Assembly: GCA_030604195.1 (NCBI GenBank)
Contig: JAUVWI010000001.1
Coordinates: 1 to 64,000, forward strand
Direction of reading: 5' to 3'
DNA length: 64,000 nucleotides
DNA from: Spirochaetales bacterium
GTDB taxonomy: Bacteria > Spirochaetota > Spirochaetia > SZUA-6 > DRHE01
The translations under genes were made by a program, and so were the position numbers. Position 1 is the stretch's first letter, and each line of letters starts with the position of its first letter. Positions 41,268 through 49,658 of the stretch are shown piece after piece. Under the pieces are notes generated by a model, which ran no database searches, was not told the origin of the DNA, and saw only the letters and a program-made list of their open reading frames with translations.

Positions 41268-41894
41268 ATGCAATACCACTCAAAAGAATTGTTTCTTAAC
41301 AATTCTTTTGCAAAAATACAATCGGAGTCCGGGGCGGGCGAAGAACGCACCGGGGAAAAGACAATATTCTTTCTCTTAATTCTCTGGTCAGCTCTTTTCT
41401 TCACCACCGGTCTCGGAGCTGCGGAAAATCTTGACAGTGCATTTAATGCCCTTGGTTTTGCGCTTCCGGAAAAAACCATTTCTGCTGTAGATTTCGAACT
41501 GGAAGACCTCGACGGCAACCTGATCAGCCTGAGCTCTATGCGCGGAAAAGTGATTTTTCTAAATTTCTGGGCAACCTGGTGCCCGCCCTGCCGGGCGGAA
41601 ATGCCTTCTATGGAGAGACTGTACAATAGATTTGCTTCCCGCGATTTCGAAATAATTGCAGTTGATCTTCAGGAAAACAATAAACAGGTCAGCAAATTTG
41701 TAGATGATAACAGCCTTACCTTTAAAATATTGCTTGATAAAACCGGAAGCACCGGAGCCGCCTATGGCGCCCGGAGTATACCCACAACTTACATCATCAA
41801 TAGAGATGGCTCTGTTCTTGCCCGGACTTTAGGCGGCCGAGAGTGGGATAGCGAGGAGCTCTTCGACCTTTTTGAAAAAATACTGAGCAGATGA
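41268..41894 (+). CDS. TlpA-like exported thioredoxin
   Basis: A 208-residue thiol oxidoreductase. I took ATG 41268 (CAGGAG upstream) rather than TTG 41226. A signal anchor (IFFLLILWSALFFTTGLGA, about 34-52) follows a ~30-residue polar N-terminus. The TlpA/ResA fold has FELEDLDGNLISLSSMRGKVIFLNFWATWCPPC with WCPPC as redox-active site, and the cis-Pro RSIPTTYII. Its stop overlaps ccdA's start (ATGA), so CcdA probably supplies its electrons. The first codons contain a 13-bp perfect inverted repeat. Confidence 0.9.
   Translation: MQYHSKELFLNNSFAKIQSESGAGEERTGEKTIFFLLILWSALFFTTGLGAAENLDSAFNALGFALPEKTISAVDFELEDLDGNLISLSSMRGKVIFLNFWATWCPPCRAEMPSMERLYNRFASRDFEIIAVDLQENNKQVSKFVDDNSLTFKILLDKTGSTGAAYGARSIPTTYIINRDGSVLARTLGGREWDSEELFDLFEKILSR
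41281..41310. repeat. Perfect 13-bp inverted repeat at the tlpA-like 5' end
   Basis: CAAAAGAATTGTT and AACAATTCTTTTG separated by TCTT (41281-41293, 41298-41310). It lies in the coding sequence 13 nt after the start codon and would make a stable hairpin over the ribosome-landing region. There is no T-tract on the plus strand. Confidence 0.9.
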
Positions 41895-42865
41895 CCGCTA
41901 ATTTACACCTTTCCCTGGCTTTCCTTGCCGGATTACTATCTTTTCTCTCTCCCTGTATACTGCCTTTGATTCCCTCGTATCTCTCCTTTATCGGCGGCAT
42001 CTCATTTCTTGAGCTTCAGCGCAGCCGTACAATGCGCTTGAACATCTTCCTGCAAACCCTTTTCTTTGTGCTTGGTTTTTCAATGGTCTTTATAACTCTG
42101 GGGATTCTCTTCAGCTCCACAGGTGGAATTCTGGGCAACGCAGTACAGCTGGTCAATATAATTGCCGGATCCGTAGTAATCCTTCTGGGTTTCAATTTTA
42201 TCTTTGATTTCTGGAAGATCCTCAACCGGGAAAAGCGGGTGCATATCGAGCGGAAGCCAGGGGGCTTTCTGGGATCGATCCTTCTGGGCATGGCCTTCGG
42301 AGGAGGCTGGACTCCTTGTGTGGGACCCATTCTCGCCTCAATCCTAATTCTGGCCGGCACCAGCGGTAACATGCTCAGCGGTATATTCCTGCTTATTGCT
42401 TACTCAGCGGGTCTGGGGCTGCCATTTCTTCTGGCCGGACTCTTCTTTTCCCAGTTTGCCAGGCAGATGGAAAAGATCAAACCCCATCTCAATAGAATCC
42501 GTATTGCCAGCGGCATATTTCTTATCATGATCGGTATATTGATATTGTTAGGGCGTTTACAGAGATTGAATATCTTTCTCTTTTCTTCAGCCTACACCCT
42601 GCAGTCCTGGCAGGAAAGCAGCCCGCTATTGTCCCGCCTGGTGTTCAGCGCTCTTTTCCTTATTCCCTTCTTCCTGCTGCTTTTCGCTTATATTCGTAAA
42701 GCAAGAAAAGTGCGTGAGCAGGGTAAATTGCCCTTAAAAAAGTTAATCATGCCGGGCAGAATCATATTTCTCACTATTTTTCTCCTGCTAAGCGTGCTAA
42801 GCCTTTCCGGCGCTCTGAATATTGCGGCCATTATTTCCTACTGGTTCACCTTTCAGGGAATATAG
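41891..42865 (+). CDS. ccdA: CcdA/DsbD-type thiol electron transporter
   Basis: A 324-residue multipass membrane protein moving reducing equivalents from cytoplasmic thioredoxin to extracytoplasmic partners. The first conserved Cys is in GLLSFLSPCILPLIPSYLSF (SPCxLPL, about 15-34) and the second in GGGWTPCVGPIL (about 139-150). About seven to eight helices. The start overlaps the tlpA-like stop by 4 nt; coupling to that thioredoxin gives a complete thiol pathway. The last 60 residues are an extra pair of helices. Confidence 0.9.
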   Translation: MTANLHLSLAFLAGLLSFLSPCILPLIPSYLSFIGGISFLELQRSRTMRLNIFLQTLFFVLGFSMVFITLGILFSSTGGILGNAVQLVNIIAGSVVILLGFNFIFDFWKILNREKRVHIERKPGGFLGSILLGMAFGGGWTPCVGPILASILILAGTSGNMLSGIFLLIAYSAGLGLPFLLAGLFFSQFARQMEKIKPHLNRIRIASGIFLIMIGILILLGRLQRLNIFLFSSAYTLQSWQESSPLLSRLVFSALFLIPFFLLLFAYIRKARKVREQGKLPLKKLIMPGRIIFLTIFLLLSVLSLSGALNIAAIISYWFTFQGI

Positions 42866-42931
42866 GTAGTTACCATTTTTTTAAATTGCTGGTATTGCCT
42901 TACCGGCAGATTATTGGTTAAGATTATAAAT

Positions 42932-43351
42932 ATGAAAGATATAAAAGAACTGCTTCCCCACAGGGAACCCTTTCTCTTTGTTGACCGCCTGGAAAAGGCG
43001 GAGCAAGATGAGATTATCGGCTACAAATTATTCAGTGAAACAGAATTCTTCTTCAAGGGTCATTTTCCTCAGTACCCCGTGGTTCCCGGCGTTATTCTGA
43101 TCGAGACCATGGCTCAATGCGGCGGCGCGGGAATCAGCGCTTCCGGCGCTCTGGGTAACGCCCTCTTTTTTCTGGCAACTGTTGAAAAGGCAAAATTCAG
43201 ACAGCAGGTGCGTCCGGGCGATGAGGTTAAAATGGTCATAACCAATCTTAAGGTCAGTAAAAGAATAATCAGACAGAGCGGAAAAGCCTATGTGGGCGAT
43301 AAGCTTGCCGCTGAAGCCGAATGGCTCGCTCTGGTAGGAGAAGGCAGCTGA
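42932..43351 (+). CDS. fabZ: (3R)-hydroxyacyl-ACP dehydratase
   Basis: A 139-residue hot-dog enzyme removing water from 3-hydroxyacyl-ACP in fatty-acid elongation. MKDIKELLPHREPFLFVDRLE, then GHFPQYPVVPGVILIETMAQ with active His (GHFP) and Glu (ETMAQ), and AKFRQQVRPGDEVKM. Start at ATG 42932; a TTG 18 nt upstream is in frame. No other fab gene adjoins it. A GC-rich inverted-repeat block follows the stop. Confidence 0.92.
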   Translation: MKDIKELLPHREPFLFVDRLEKAEQDEIIGYKLFSETEFFFKGHFPQYPVVPGVILIETMAQCGGAGISASGALGNALFFLATVEKAKFRQQVRPGDEVKMVITNLKVSKRIIRQSGKAYVGDKLAAEAEWLALVGEGS

Positions 43352-43375
43352 TACTGCTATTAACTGTCGTTAGTC

Positions 43376-43440
43376 GCCCCTGACACTTGTGCCCCATGGT
43401 GCGCCTGTGCCCCCCGGGGGGGTGCCTGCGGCACTTATGG
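43376..43440. repeat. GC-rich repeat/foldback between convergent fabZ and receptor genes
   Basis: A 60-bp GC-rich stretch with GTGCC/GGCAC and GGTGC elements alternating in both orientations and a C6-G7 core (CCCCCCGGGGGGG). It overlaps the end of the receptor gene. It may act as a bidirectional terminator, but lacks a T-tract, so it may be a repetitive element copy. Confidence 0.4.
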
Positions 43441-45519
43441 TATCACCTCTAATTCCTCAATATCTTCCTCTACGGTACCTGTTTCGGGGGATGGGAGTTC
43501 TTCAACCTCTTCTAAAATTGCCGAGCCTGCTGACTCGATGCTCAGGGGCGCCATCTCACCCTCAATAACATCGACCTTTTCACCGGCCGGCGAAGGTATT
43601 TCCATTTCACGCGCCTCCCTTTCACCAAGTGTGGTTTCAAACCAGGAAAAAGCAGAGGCCAATTGATTGGATATCCGGCGCATATCCCGGGACACTTCCA
43701 GTATAGTTTTAATAATTCTATCCAAGCCGGCAATCCCATCCTGAATCTCTAAATGGGCCCGGCCTACATCTTCTAAAGCGGAAAAATTCTGCTCTATCAT
43801 CTCCCTGATATTATCGCTCTCCCGCATGATCTCGGTGAAGCCGGCATCCATGTTCTTGACCCGCTCAAAAGTACGTTCCACGCCTTTATTGGATTCGCCG
43901 ATAATAGAGTTTACCTGGTCGGACACAACCCGGGTAAGATCGGCAAGTTTGCGAATTTCCTGGGCCACCACGGCAAAACCCTTACCCGCTGCACCTGCTT
44001 TTGAGGCTTCAATTGAGGCATTAAGCGAGAGCATGTTGGTCTTATCAGCGATCCCGATAATCTGACTCACCGACTTTTTTATCAGGGAAGACTGCTGCTG
44101 CAGCTCCTCCAGACCCATCAGGGTGTTTTGTATCTGCCCGCTGAAATCGGTAATCCGGGAATCTACATCAACTGTATAAGTGAGGATCTCCTTCTCTTTG
44201 CTCATTACCTTCTTTTCAGCGGCAGCGGCGCCCTGAATAGAAGACATTATCTGCCCGATGGTGAGAGCCTGTCTTTGAGCGCTATCCATAAGGCGGAGCG
44301 CCAGGGTTATACTGTCCAGATTCCTCCCTTTGAGCCTTTCTTTGCCATCCTTGATATTCTCTATCATCTCCCAATCCACTTCCACACGTTCAATAAATTC
44401 GCGAGTAGTCCTGGCATAGAGCCTGCTGCTGCGGTATAACTCTCGATTGATCATATAGGCAATAAAGAATGCTATAGCGAGTTCAAAGAATATACTGCTC
44501 TGGATAAAGAGGGGCAGTCCGCGGGAGAAAACCACCTGATAGATCAACAGGCATAATAATAAAAAATAAAGCAAAACCACCGGAAAAGCTTTTCGGACAT
44601 TGCACGATAGCTTAATAATAGTCAGCAATGCCCCGCCCGCGAAAGCAACCAGAACAAAAGCTCTCTGAAAGTATACAATTAAATGAAGGCTGGCAAAATC
44701 AGAAAAGGCGAATCCGGCAGCCCCGATAATAATAAACGCAGCAGCTATGGGCAGCAGTATTCGCAATCTTAAAGCATGAAGATAATCAGAAACAAACAAA
44801 ATCAGTATTACCCCGACTGAAAGCTCAAAAAAACCGCGGATTTTCAGAACCAGAGCAAAGGGTAAAAAATAACCTGGTATCGAAGTCGATATACAGACCG
44901 CGCCTGCACTTAAGGATAGCAGGCTGAGCAGCAGGTAATAGCTGTGTTTTTCCAGATAGTAATGGTACGCGGCCTGAATCATCAGGAAGAGCAAAACCAG
45001 GGCTAAGCAAAAGGGCAGATAAAACTTTAGAAAATTTAATAGAAAAAGCCGGCGCTCCATTATATTCAAGTCGACAATTCTAATTCCCTCTTCCAGCCAG
45101 GAATAATGGTTATGATAAATCCTGATATAGAGGTTCTTCGGGCCCGATGGTTGACCAAGTGGATAACCGCGGTAAAGATTCAAGGGTAAAACAATATTAT
45201 CTGTCTCCGGATCGGTACTGCCGATTAATTCACTATCAAGAAATATGCTGGCTCCTAATCCGAGGGGCGGTAAAAGTAGGGCAGCGGGAGTCTCTGCAGG
45301 TTTCAGCCGGGTTTTAAGCCAGATATATCCCTCTGCGCACTCAGCATAGTCGCTGACAACGCCGGGTAAGGGGCAGGAAACCCAGGAACCGGCCGGAGGA
45401 TCATCCCGCGGAAAAATTGAAAAAGCATAGCTCCAGTCGTCCAGAAGAGGAGTTACTTCTGCCAAAACCGGATTGATAAGACAAAAAAAACCCATCAGTA
45501 TAAACAGAGCTGTTCTCAT
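43435..45519 (-). CDS. Methyl-accepting chemotaxis receptor with 7TM sensor region
   Basis: A 694-residue receptor from the Met at 45519, which starts a signal peptide (MRTALFILMGFFCLINPVLAE); a GTG eight codons upstream is possible. The N-terminal ~170 residues are a jelly-roll extracytoplasmic domain (DISMED-like), then about seven transmembrane helices (FYLPFCLALVLLFLMIQAAY onward). The cytoplasmic signalling hairpin tip is ADKTNMLSLNASIEASKAGAAGKGFAVVAQEIRKLA. This is the 7TMR-DISM plan coupled to an MCP output. It would feed CheA. The C-terminal tail is acidic (EVEELPSPETGTVEEDIEELEV). Confidence 0.85.
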   Translation of the reverse strand: MRTALFILMGFFCLINPVLAEVTPLLDDWSYAFSIFPRDDPPAGSWVSCPLPGVVSDYAECAEGYIWLKTRLKPAETPAALLLPPLGLGASIFLDSELIGSTDPETDNIVLPLNLYRGYPLGQPSGPKNLYIRIYHNHYSWLEEGIRIVDLNIMERRLFLLNFLKFYLPFCLALVLLFLMIQAAYHYYLEKHSYYLLLSLLSLSAGAVCISTSIPGYFLPFALVLKIRGFFELSVGVILILFVSDYLHALRLRILLPIAAAFIIIGAAGFAFSDFASLHLIVYFQRAFVLVAFAGGALLTIIKLSCNVRKAFPVVLLYFLLLCLLIYQVVFSRGLPLFIQSSIFFELAIAFFIAYMINRELYRSSRLYARTTREFIERVEVDWEMIENIKDGKERLKGRNLDSITLALRLMDSAQRQALTIGQIMSSIQGAAAAEKKVMSKEKEILTYTVDVDSRITDFSGQIQNTLMGLEELQQQSSLIKKSVSQIIGIADKTNMLSLNASIEASKAGAAGKGFAVVAQEIRKLADLTRVVSDQVNSIIGESNKGVERTFERVKNMDAGFTEIMRESDNIREMIEQNFSALEDVGRAHLEIQDGIAGLDRIIKTILEVSRDMRRISNQLASAFSWFETTLGEREAREMEIPSPAGEKVDVIEGEMAPLSIESAGSAILEEVEELPSPETGTVEEDIEELEVIP

Positions 45520-45563
45520 TTTTGCAAGATTCTCCCTACTCACCTATACTGCCTCTATACCTG

Positions 45564-45573
45564 ATTATACCAA
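45564..45573 (-). promoter_or_regulatory. Extended -10 promoter of the chemotaxis receptor
   Basis: TATAAT (45569-45564) preceded by TGG gives an extended -10 (TTGGTATAAT). No good -35 is found. Initiation about 38 nt before the receptor ATG. Confidence 0.35.
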
Positions 45574-45658
45574 TAAAATCAATAGCTCGTTGACAGCCAA
45601 GCTCTTAACCCTGCGCTTTTTAATTGACAGCAGAACACTTCCATGATACCGTTTGGTC

Positions 45659-47560
45659 ATGGCTGATACAATTATTAAGTTATTGAAAGAAACGGTGAGT
45701 AGCTATCCTGAAGCTGTTGCTACTCTAAGCAAGGATTCTGAAGGTGAATTTGTACCTACCTCCTACAACCAGCTTTACGAGTTGGTAAATGCATGGGGTG
45801 CCGGGCTTTTAGCCTATGGTGTAAAAAGAGGAGACCACCTGGGCTTGATATCTGAAAACAGGAAAGAATGGCTTATTTCAGATCTGGCAATTCAGGGAAT
45901 CGGCGCGGTGGATGTGCCCAGAGGCAGTGATTCCACGGCCGACGAACTGAAGTACATCCTGAAACATGCAGACTGTTCGATTGCCATGGTTGAAGACAGT
46001 GTACAGCTCAAGAAGATCCTCAGCGTTAAAAAGGAGCTGCCCCTTTTAAAAACAATTGTTGTACTGGATGAGAAATTCCGGAAAAAAGAGGGCCAGAAGG
46101 ATGGGGTGAAAATACTTACCTTCCAGGAAATAATGGACATGGGCAGAGAGAAGATCGCGAAGAACCCTGATTTTGCAGAACGGGAATTCAAGCTGGGCAA
46201 GGGTGATGATCTGGCTACCATTATTTATACCTCAGGCACCACGGGAGAGCCTAAAGGGGTTATGCTTTCTCACCGCAACTTCCTATACCAGATCGAACGA
46301 ATCCCTGAAATTATTGGAGTTACCGCAGGGGATGTCTGGCTGGCGGTTCTGCCGGTATGGCACTCCTTTGAACGCATTATGCAGTACGTTGCTGTGGGCA
46401 CAGCTTCCGCGTTGGCTTACTCCAAACCGGTGGGCTCTATTATGCTGGGTGATATGGCGGCTGTACGCCCCACCTGGATGGCCTCTGTTCCGCGAATATG
46501 GGAGGCGGTGCGTAGCGGTGTTTACAGAAAAATAAATAGTGAAGGCGGAATCAAAAAGAAGCTCTTTTATTTCTTCGTGGCTGTTGGCGCAGCACATGCA
46601 GCGTTATTAAACATGTTCCGCGGGCTGCTGCCACAATTTCGTAAAAGGGTCCGCTGGCTCGATATTACCATCAGTATAATCCCCCTCATCCTGCTTACTC
46701 CCCTTAAGCTGCTTGGCGCTCTACTGGTTTTCAGCAAGATAAAGAAAAAACTCGGCGGTAAATTTGTAGCCGGAATATCCGGAGGAGGAGCGCTGCCGCC
46801 GCAGGTGGACAAGTTCTACAGCGCTATCGGTATTCTGGTGCTTGAAGGCTATGGTCTTACCGAAACAGCGCCCGTAATATCTGCACGCATTCAGAAAGCG
46901 CCGGTTCCCGGCACCGTGGGCCCGCCATTTCGCGGCACCGAAGTCAGGGTCATGGATGAACATAACACCTTACTGCAGCCTGGAGAAATGGGAGTGCTCT
47001 ACGTGCGCGGTGAACAGGTAATGAGCGGCTATTACCATAACCCGGAAGAAACCGCAAAAGTGCTCTCTGAAGATGGCTGGCTGAATACCGGAGACCTCGC
47101 AATACTTACCCATAACAATGAAATTGCCATTACCGGCAGGGCAAAAGACACTATTGTTCTTCTGGGCGGTGAAAATATCGAACCTGAATCTATTGAACAG
47201 GCAATCAGGCAGTCCGAATATGTGGATCAGGTAATGGTTGTGGGACAGGACCAGAAATTTTTAGCTGCTTTAGTAGTTCCCTCCCTGGAGAATCTGGAAC
47301 AATATGCGGCCAGCTTCAACATACCCTACCTGGCCAAAGAAGACCTCGCAGACACGCCGGAGATAATAGAGCTGCTGGAGGAAGAGATAGAGTCAGTGGT
47401 AAACGTACGCAAAGGGTTCAAACGCTTCGAAAGGATCTTCCGCTTGAAGGTGATGGCCAAACCCTTTGAGGTCGGCAGAGAGCTGACCCACTCCCTGAAA
47501 ATGAGGCGTAATGTAATCAGCGAAATCTATAAAAAAGAGATCAAGGAGTTGTTCCGCTAA
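45659..47560 (+). CDS. Long-chain acyl-CoA ligase (AMP-forming)
   Basis: A 633-residue adenylate-forming enzyme activating fatty acids to acyl-CoA. P-loop TIIYTSGTTGEPKGVMLSHRN (about 181-201), the A5-type motif LEGYGLTETAPVIS, the GWLNTGDLAI and ITGRAKDTIVLLGGENIEPE segments, and the ~30-residue hydrophobic insert (about 300-370) typical of bacterial FadD-like enzymes. Start at ATG 45659; no ribosome site is visible and a TTGACA lies 30 nt before it. Confidence 0.9.
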   Translation: MADTIIKLLKETVSSYPEAVATLSKDSEGEFVPTSYNQLYELVNAWGAGLLAYGVKRGDHLGLISENRKEWLISDLAIQGIGAVDVPRGSDSTADELKYILKHADCSIAMVEDSVQLKKILSVKKELPLLKTIVVLDEKFRKKEGQKDGVKILTFQEIMDMGREKIAKNPDFAEREFKLGKGDDLATIIYTSGTTGEPKGVMLSHRNFLYQIERIPEIIGVTAGDVWLAVLPVWHSFERIMQYVAVGTASALAYSKPVGSIMLGDMAAVRPTWMASVPRIWEAVRSGVYRKINSEGGIKKKLFYFFVAVGAAHAALLNMFRGLLPQFRKRVRWLDITISIIPLILLTPLKLLGALLVFSKIKKKLGGKFVAGISGGGALPPQVDKFYSAIGILVLEGYGLTETAPVISARIQKAPVPGTVGPPFRGTEVRVMDEHNTLLQPGEMGVLYVRGEQVMSGYYHNPEETAKVLSEDGWLNTGDLAILTHNNEIAITGRAKDTIVLLGGENIEPESIEQAIRQSEYVDQVMVVGQDQKFLAALVVPSLENLEQYAASFNIPYLAKEDLADTPEIIELLEEEIESVVNVRKGFKRFERIFRLKVMAKPFEVGRELTHSLKMRRNVISEIYKKEIKELFR

Positions 47561-47577
47561 TCTATTAGCCGACAAAT

Positions 47578-49377
47578 ATGGATTTCTTCAACGAGCTCAT
47601 GATCAAGGTTATTGAGGAAACCTCAGACGGTTTCCTCATTCTAAACCCCAAAAAAGAAATCATTTTCTTTAATGAAGTTTTTCTACGCATGATGGGCCTT
47701 CGTTCAATTGATATCTTTTCACAGGAAAAGGATCTGCTGCGCACCATACAGCCAGAAAATGGTAAAGAGAGCAATCTAACCATTAAGGTGGCTGATCGAA
47801 AAGGGGTTTCACACACCTTTCTGCTGGAAAGTTACCCTGTAGAAAACGTTTTAGGTCGATACTTCCTGCTGCGGGTCAATCCCTACCAACTGGTACCGGA
47901 AGAGAAGTTTTTTTCTAAAGAAAAATATGAGCTTATCTTCAACAACCTTGGTGATCCCCTCTATACAGCAGACATTAAGGGAAAAATCCTCTCCTGCAAC
48001 CCGGCCTTTCTCAAACTTCTCCATCTCACTGGAGGTATTGAAAATATGGAGGATATTGACTCTTTTTACGTTAACCAGGATGAGCTGGAAGATAAGATCA
48101 TTCGTCTGCTGGAGGCAAAATCAATTTACAACCTGGAAACCCACCTCTTTACCGCATATAAAGAAGTTAGAAGGGTGCTGGATTCATCCTGGCTTATTGA
48201 GAATGAAGATGGAGTGGCAATAGGTTACTGCACCCATTTAAGAGATGTCAGCTACGTTCATAACCTGGAGCAGAGACTGCATATATCAGAGCGCAATTAC
48301 CTGATGCTTCTGGGCTCCATTCTTTCATCAATGATTATTGTGGATCCATTAGGTAATATTTTAAACTGGAACTACGCTGCTGAAAAGTTTTACGGCTATA
48401 AATGGGAAGAGGTGGTAGGCAAAGATTTTGATGAAACTACCCGCCCGGATAAAAAGCACCGGTCAATAGAATCGATTATCAAGCTGGTAAATGAAAACAA
48501 TGGCCGCTATATGGAAACTGATGTGCCCAGACAGTGCAAAGATTCAACTATCCGTTTTACCTTTGCCTCCTACTCTGCCCTTATCAATTCAGAGGGAGAG
48601 ACTATTGCCTACTCAATTATGGAAAAAGATCTTACTGAACGGATAAGACTGGAGCGGAAGCTTGCCGAATCTTTTGATCAGCTTAAACAGACCCAATCTG
48701 CGGCTATTCTGGGGTTCGCCCGCCTGACTGAATACCGTGATAAGAATACCGGCAAACATCTGGAGCGTATCAGGGAATACACCAGGGTGGTGGCCACAGC
48801 TCTGGCCGAGCTTCCTCAATACCGCAATTATATCAGCGATGAGTACATTGAAGATCTCTGCCTCTCTTCCATACTCCATGATGTGGGCAAGGTCGGTATA
48901 GAGGATTCTATTCTTGCCAAACCAGGCAAGCTGGATCCTGATGAGTTTGATCGCATAAAGGATCACACCAATTTCGGAGGCGATGCCCTGAGTGAAGCGG
49001 ATAGCCATATGACAAAGGAGTCTTTTCTTACAATAGGCAAGGAAATAGCCTATTACCACCATGAACACTGGAACGGCAACGGCTACCCCAAGGGGCTCAA
49101 AGGCAAAGCCATACCTCTCTCAGCCCGCATCGTAGCCCTGGCAGATGTTTACGACGCCCTTACCAGCGATAGGTCTTACAAGCAAGCCTTGCCACATAAA
49201 GAGGCTGTAGAAATTATTAAATCAGAAAGGGGCACCCACTTTGATCCTGATATTGTCGATGTCTTTATAGAGAACCAGGAAGTCTTTAGACGTATCAATA
49301 AATTTATCGCTTTTCAGGAAAACCCTGCAAGCATCAGTGATCTATTGGATCGCCAACAAGTTTCAGCTAAAAAATAA
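47578..49377 (+). CDS. PAS-PAS-HD-GYP c-di-GMP phosphodiesterase candidate
   Basis: A 599-residue cytoplasmic signalling protein. Three PAS-like units precede the output: about 10-110, 115-225 (FNNLGDPLYTADIKGKILSCN) and 240-360 (ILSSMIIVDPLGNILNWNYAAEKFYGY). The HD-GYP domain (about 370-580) has the metal site HDVGKVGIEDSIL with HTNFGG and the HHEHWNGNGYPKGL (GYP) motif. Such domains hydrolyse c-di-GMP. It is 17 nt after the acyl-CoA ligase stop and is the only visible c-di-GMP enzyme here. The two PilZ proteins above would read its product. Confidence 0.9.
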   Translation: MDFFNELMIKVIEETSDGFLILNPKKEIIFFNEVFLRMMGLRSIDIFSQEKDLLRTIQPENGKESNLTIKVADRKGVSHTFLLESYPVENVLGRYFLLRVNPYQLVPEEKFFSKEKYELIFNNLGDPLYTADIKGKILSCNPAFLKLLHLTGGIENMEDIDSFYVNQDELEDKIIRLLEAKSIYNLETHLFTAYKEVRRVLDSSWLIENEDGVAIGYCTHLRDVSYVHNLEQRLHISERNYLMLLGSILSSMIIVDPLGNILNWNYAAEKFYGYKWEEVVGKDFDETTRPDKKHRSIESIIKLVNENNGRYMETDVPRQCKDSTIRFTFASYSALINSEGETIAYSIMEKDLTERIRLERKLAESFDQLKQTQSAAILGFARLTEYRDKNTGKHLERIREYTRVVATALAELPQYRNYISDEYIEDLCLSSILHDVGKVGIEDSILAKPGKLDPDEFDRIKDHTNFGGDALSEADSHMTKESFLTIGKEIAYYHHEHWNGNGYPKGLKGKAIPLSARIVALADVYDALTSDRSYKQALPHKEAVEIIKSERGTHFDPDIVDVFIENQEVFRRINKFIAFQENPASISDLLDRQQVSAKK

Positions 49378-49396
49378 AAAAACACTCTCTTTCGTA

Positions 49397-49424
49397 TTGA
49401 CAAAGCTCCATACATGGTGAAAAT
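49397..49424 (+). promoter_or_regulatory. Promoter candidate of the ilv-leu operon
   Basis: TTGACA (49397-49402) with GAAAAT at 49419-49424 (16-nt spacer), giving initiation about 49431, almost on the leader peptide's ATG. The -10 is imperfect, so the exact start is uncertain. Confidence 0.4.
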
Positions 49425-49432
49425 AGATAGAA

Positions 49433-49537
49433 ATGAATTGCATAAGCGGTTACAGCCTTTTACTTACCCTTCCCCTGGCACTAATTATTATCAGCCTGAT
49501 CATTATCGGGGTTACCCCGATAGTAACGGGAGGTTAG
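49433..49537 (+). CDS. Branched-chain amino-acid attenuator leader peptide
   Basis: A 34-codon ORF (ATG 49433, TAG 49535) containing seven Leu, eight Ile and two Val codons, including Leu-Leu-Leu and two Ile-Ile-Ile runs (LLLTLPLALIIISLIIIG, then VTPIV). Half the codons specify regulating amino acids, and the ORF ends 31 nt before a factor-independent terminator. This is the hallmark of Leu/Ile/Val ribosome-stalling attenuation. GGTGA at 49416-49420 may be a weak ribosome site. It directly precedes ilvB. It is below normal gene-finder length. Confidence 0.85.
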   Translation: MNCISGYSLLLTLPLALIIISLIIIGVTPIVTGG

Positions 49538-49538
49538 C

Positions 49539-49573
49539 CGGGCTGCAGCCTAATAAGGGTTGTCTTCAGGCCG
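49539..49573 (+). promoter_or_regulatory. Candidate antiterminator in the ilv attenuator
   Basis: CGGGCTGCAG (49539-49548) can pair with CTTCAGGCCG (49564-49573), eight of ten positions, which would sequester the 5' arm of the terminator. A strong TATCGGGG-n3-CCCCGATA hairpin (49504-49522) inside the leader ORF may be the pause/1:2 structure. Confidence 0.55.
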
Positions 49574-49603
49574 TTCTCCTTCCGGGAGAACGGCCTTTTT
49601 TTT
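49568..49603 (+). terminator. Attenuator terminator upstream of ilvB
   Basis: A perfect 12-bp stem AGGCCGTTCTCC/GGAGAACGGCCT (49568-49579 with 49585-49596), 5-nt loop, followed by eight T (49596-49603). Confidence 0.9.
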
Positions 49604-49658
49604 GGGGATAGCCAAAAATTCTGGGACGTTGTGTAGATTAAATAACAAGGAGTAAGCC

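Noticed and set aside
49414..49611. A 65-codon plus-strand ORF in the ilv leader region
   Set aside because: It runs in another frame across the leader peptide, antiterminator and terminator. The 34-codon Leu/Ile/Val-rich frame explains the region better.
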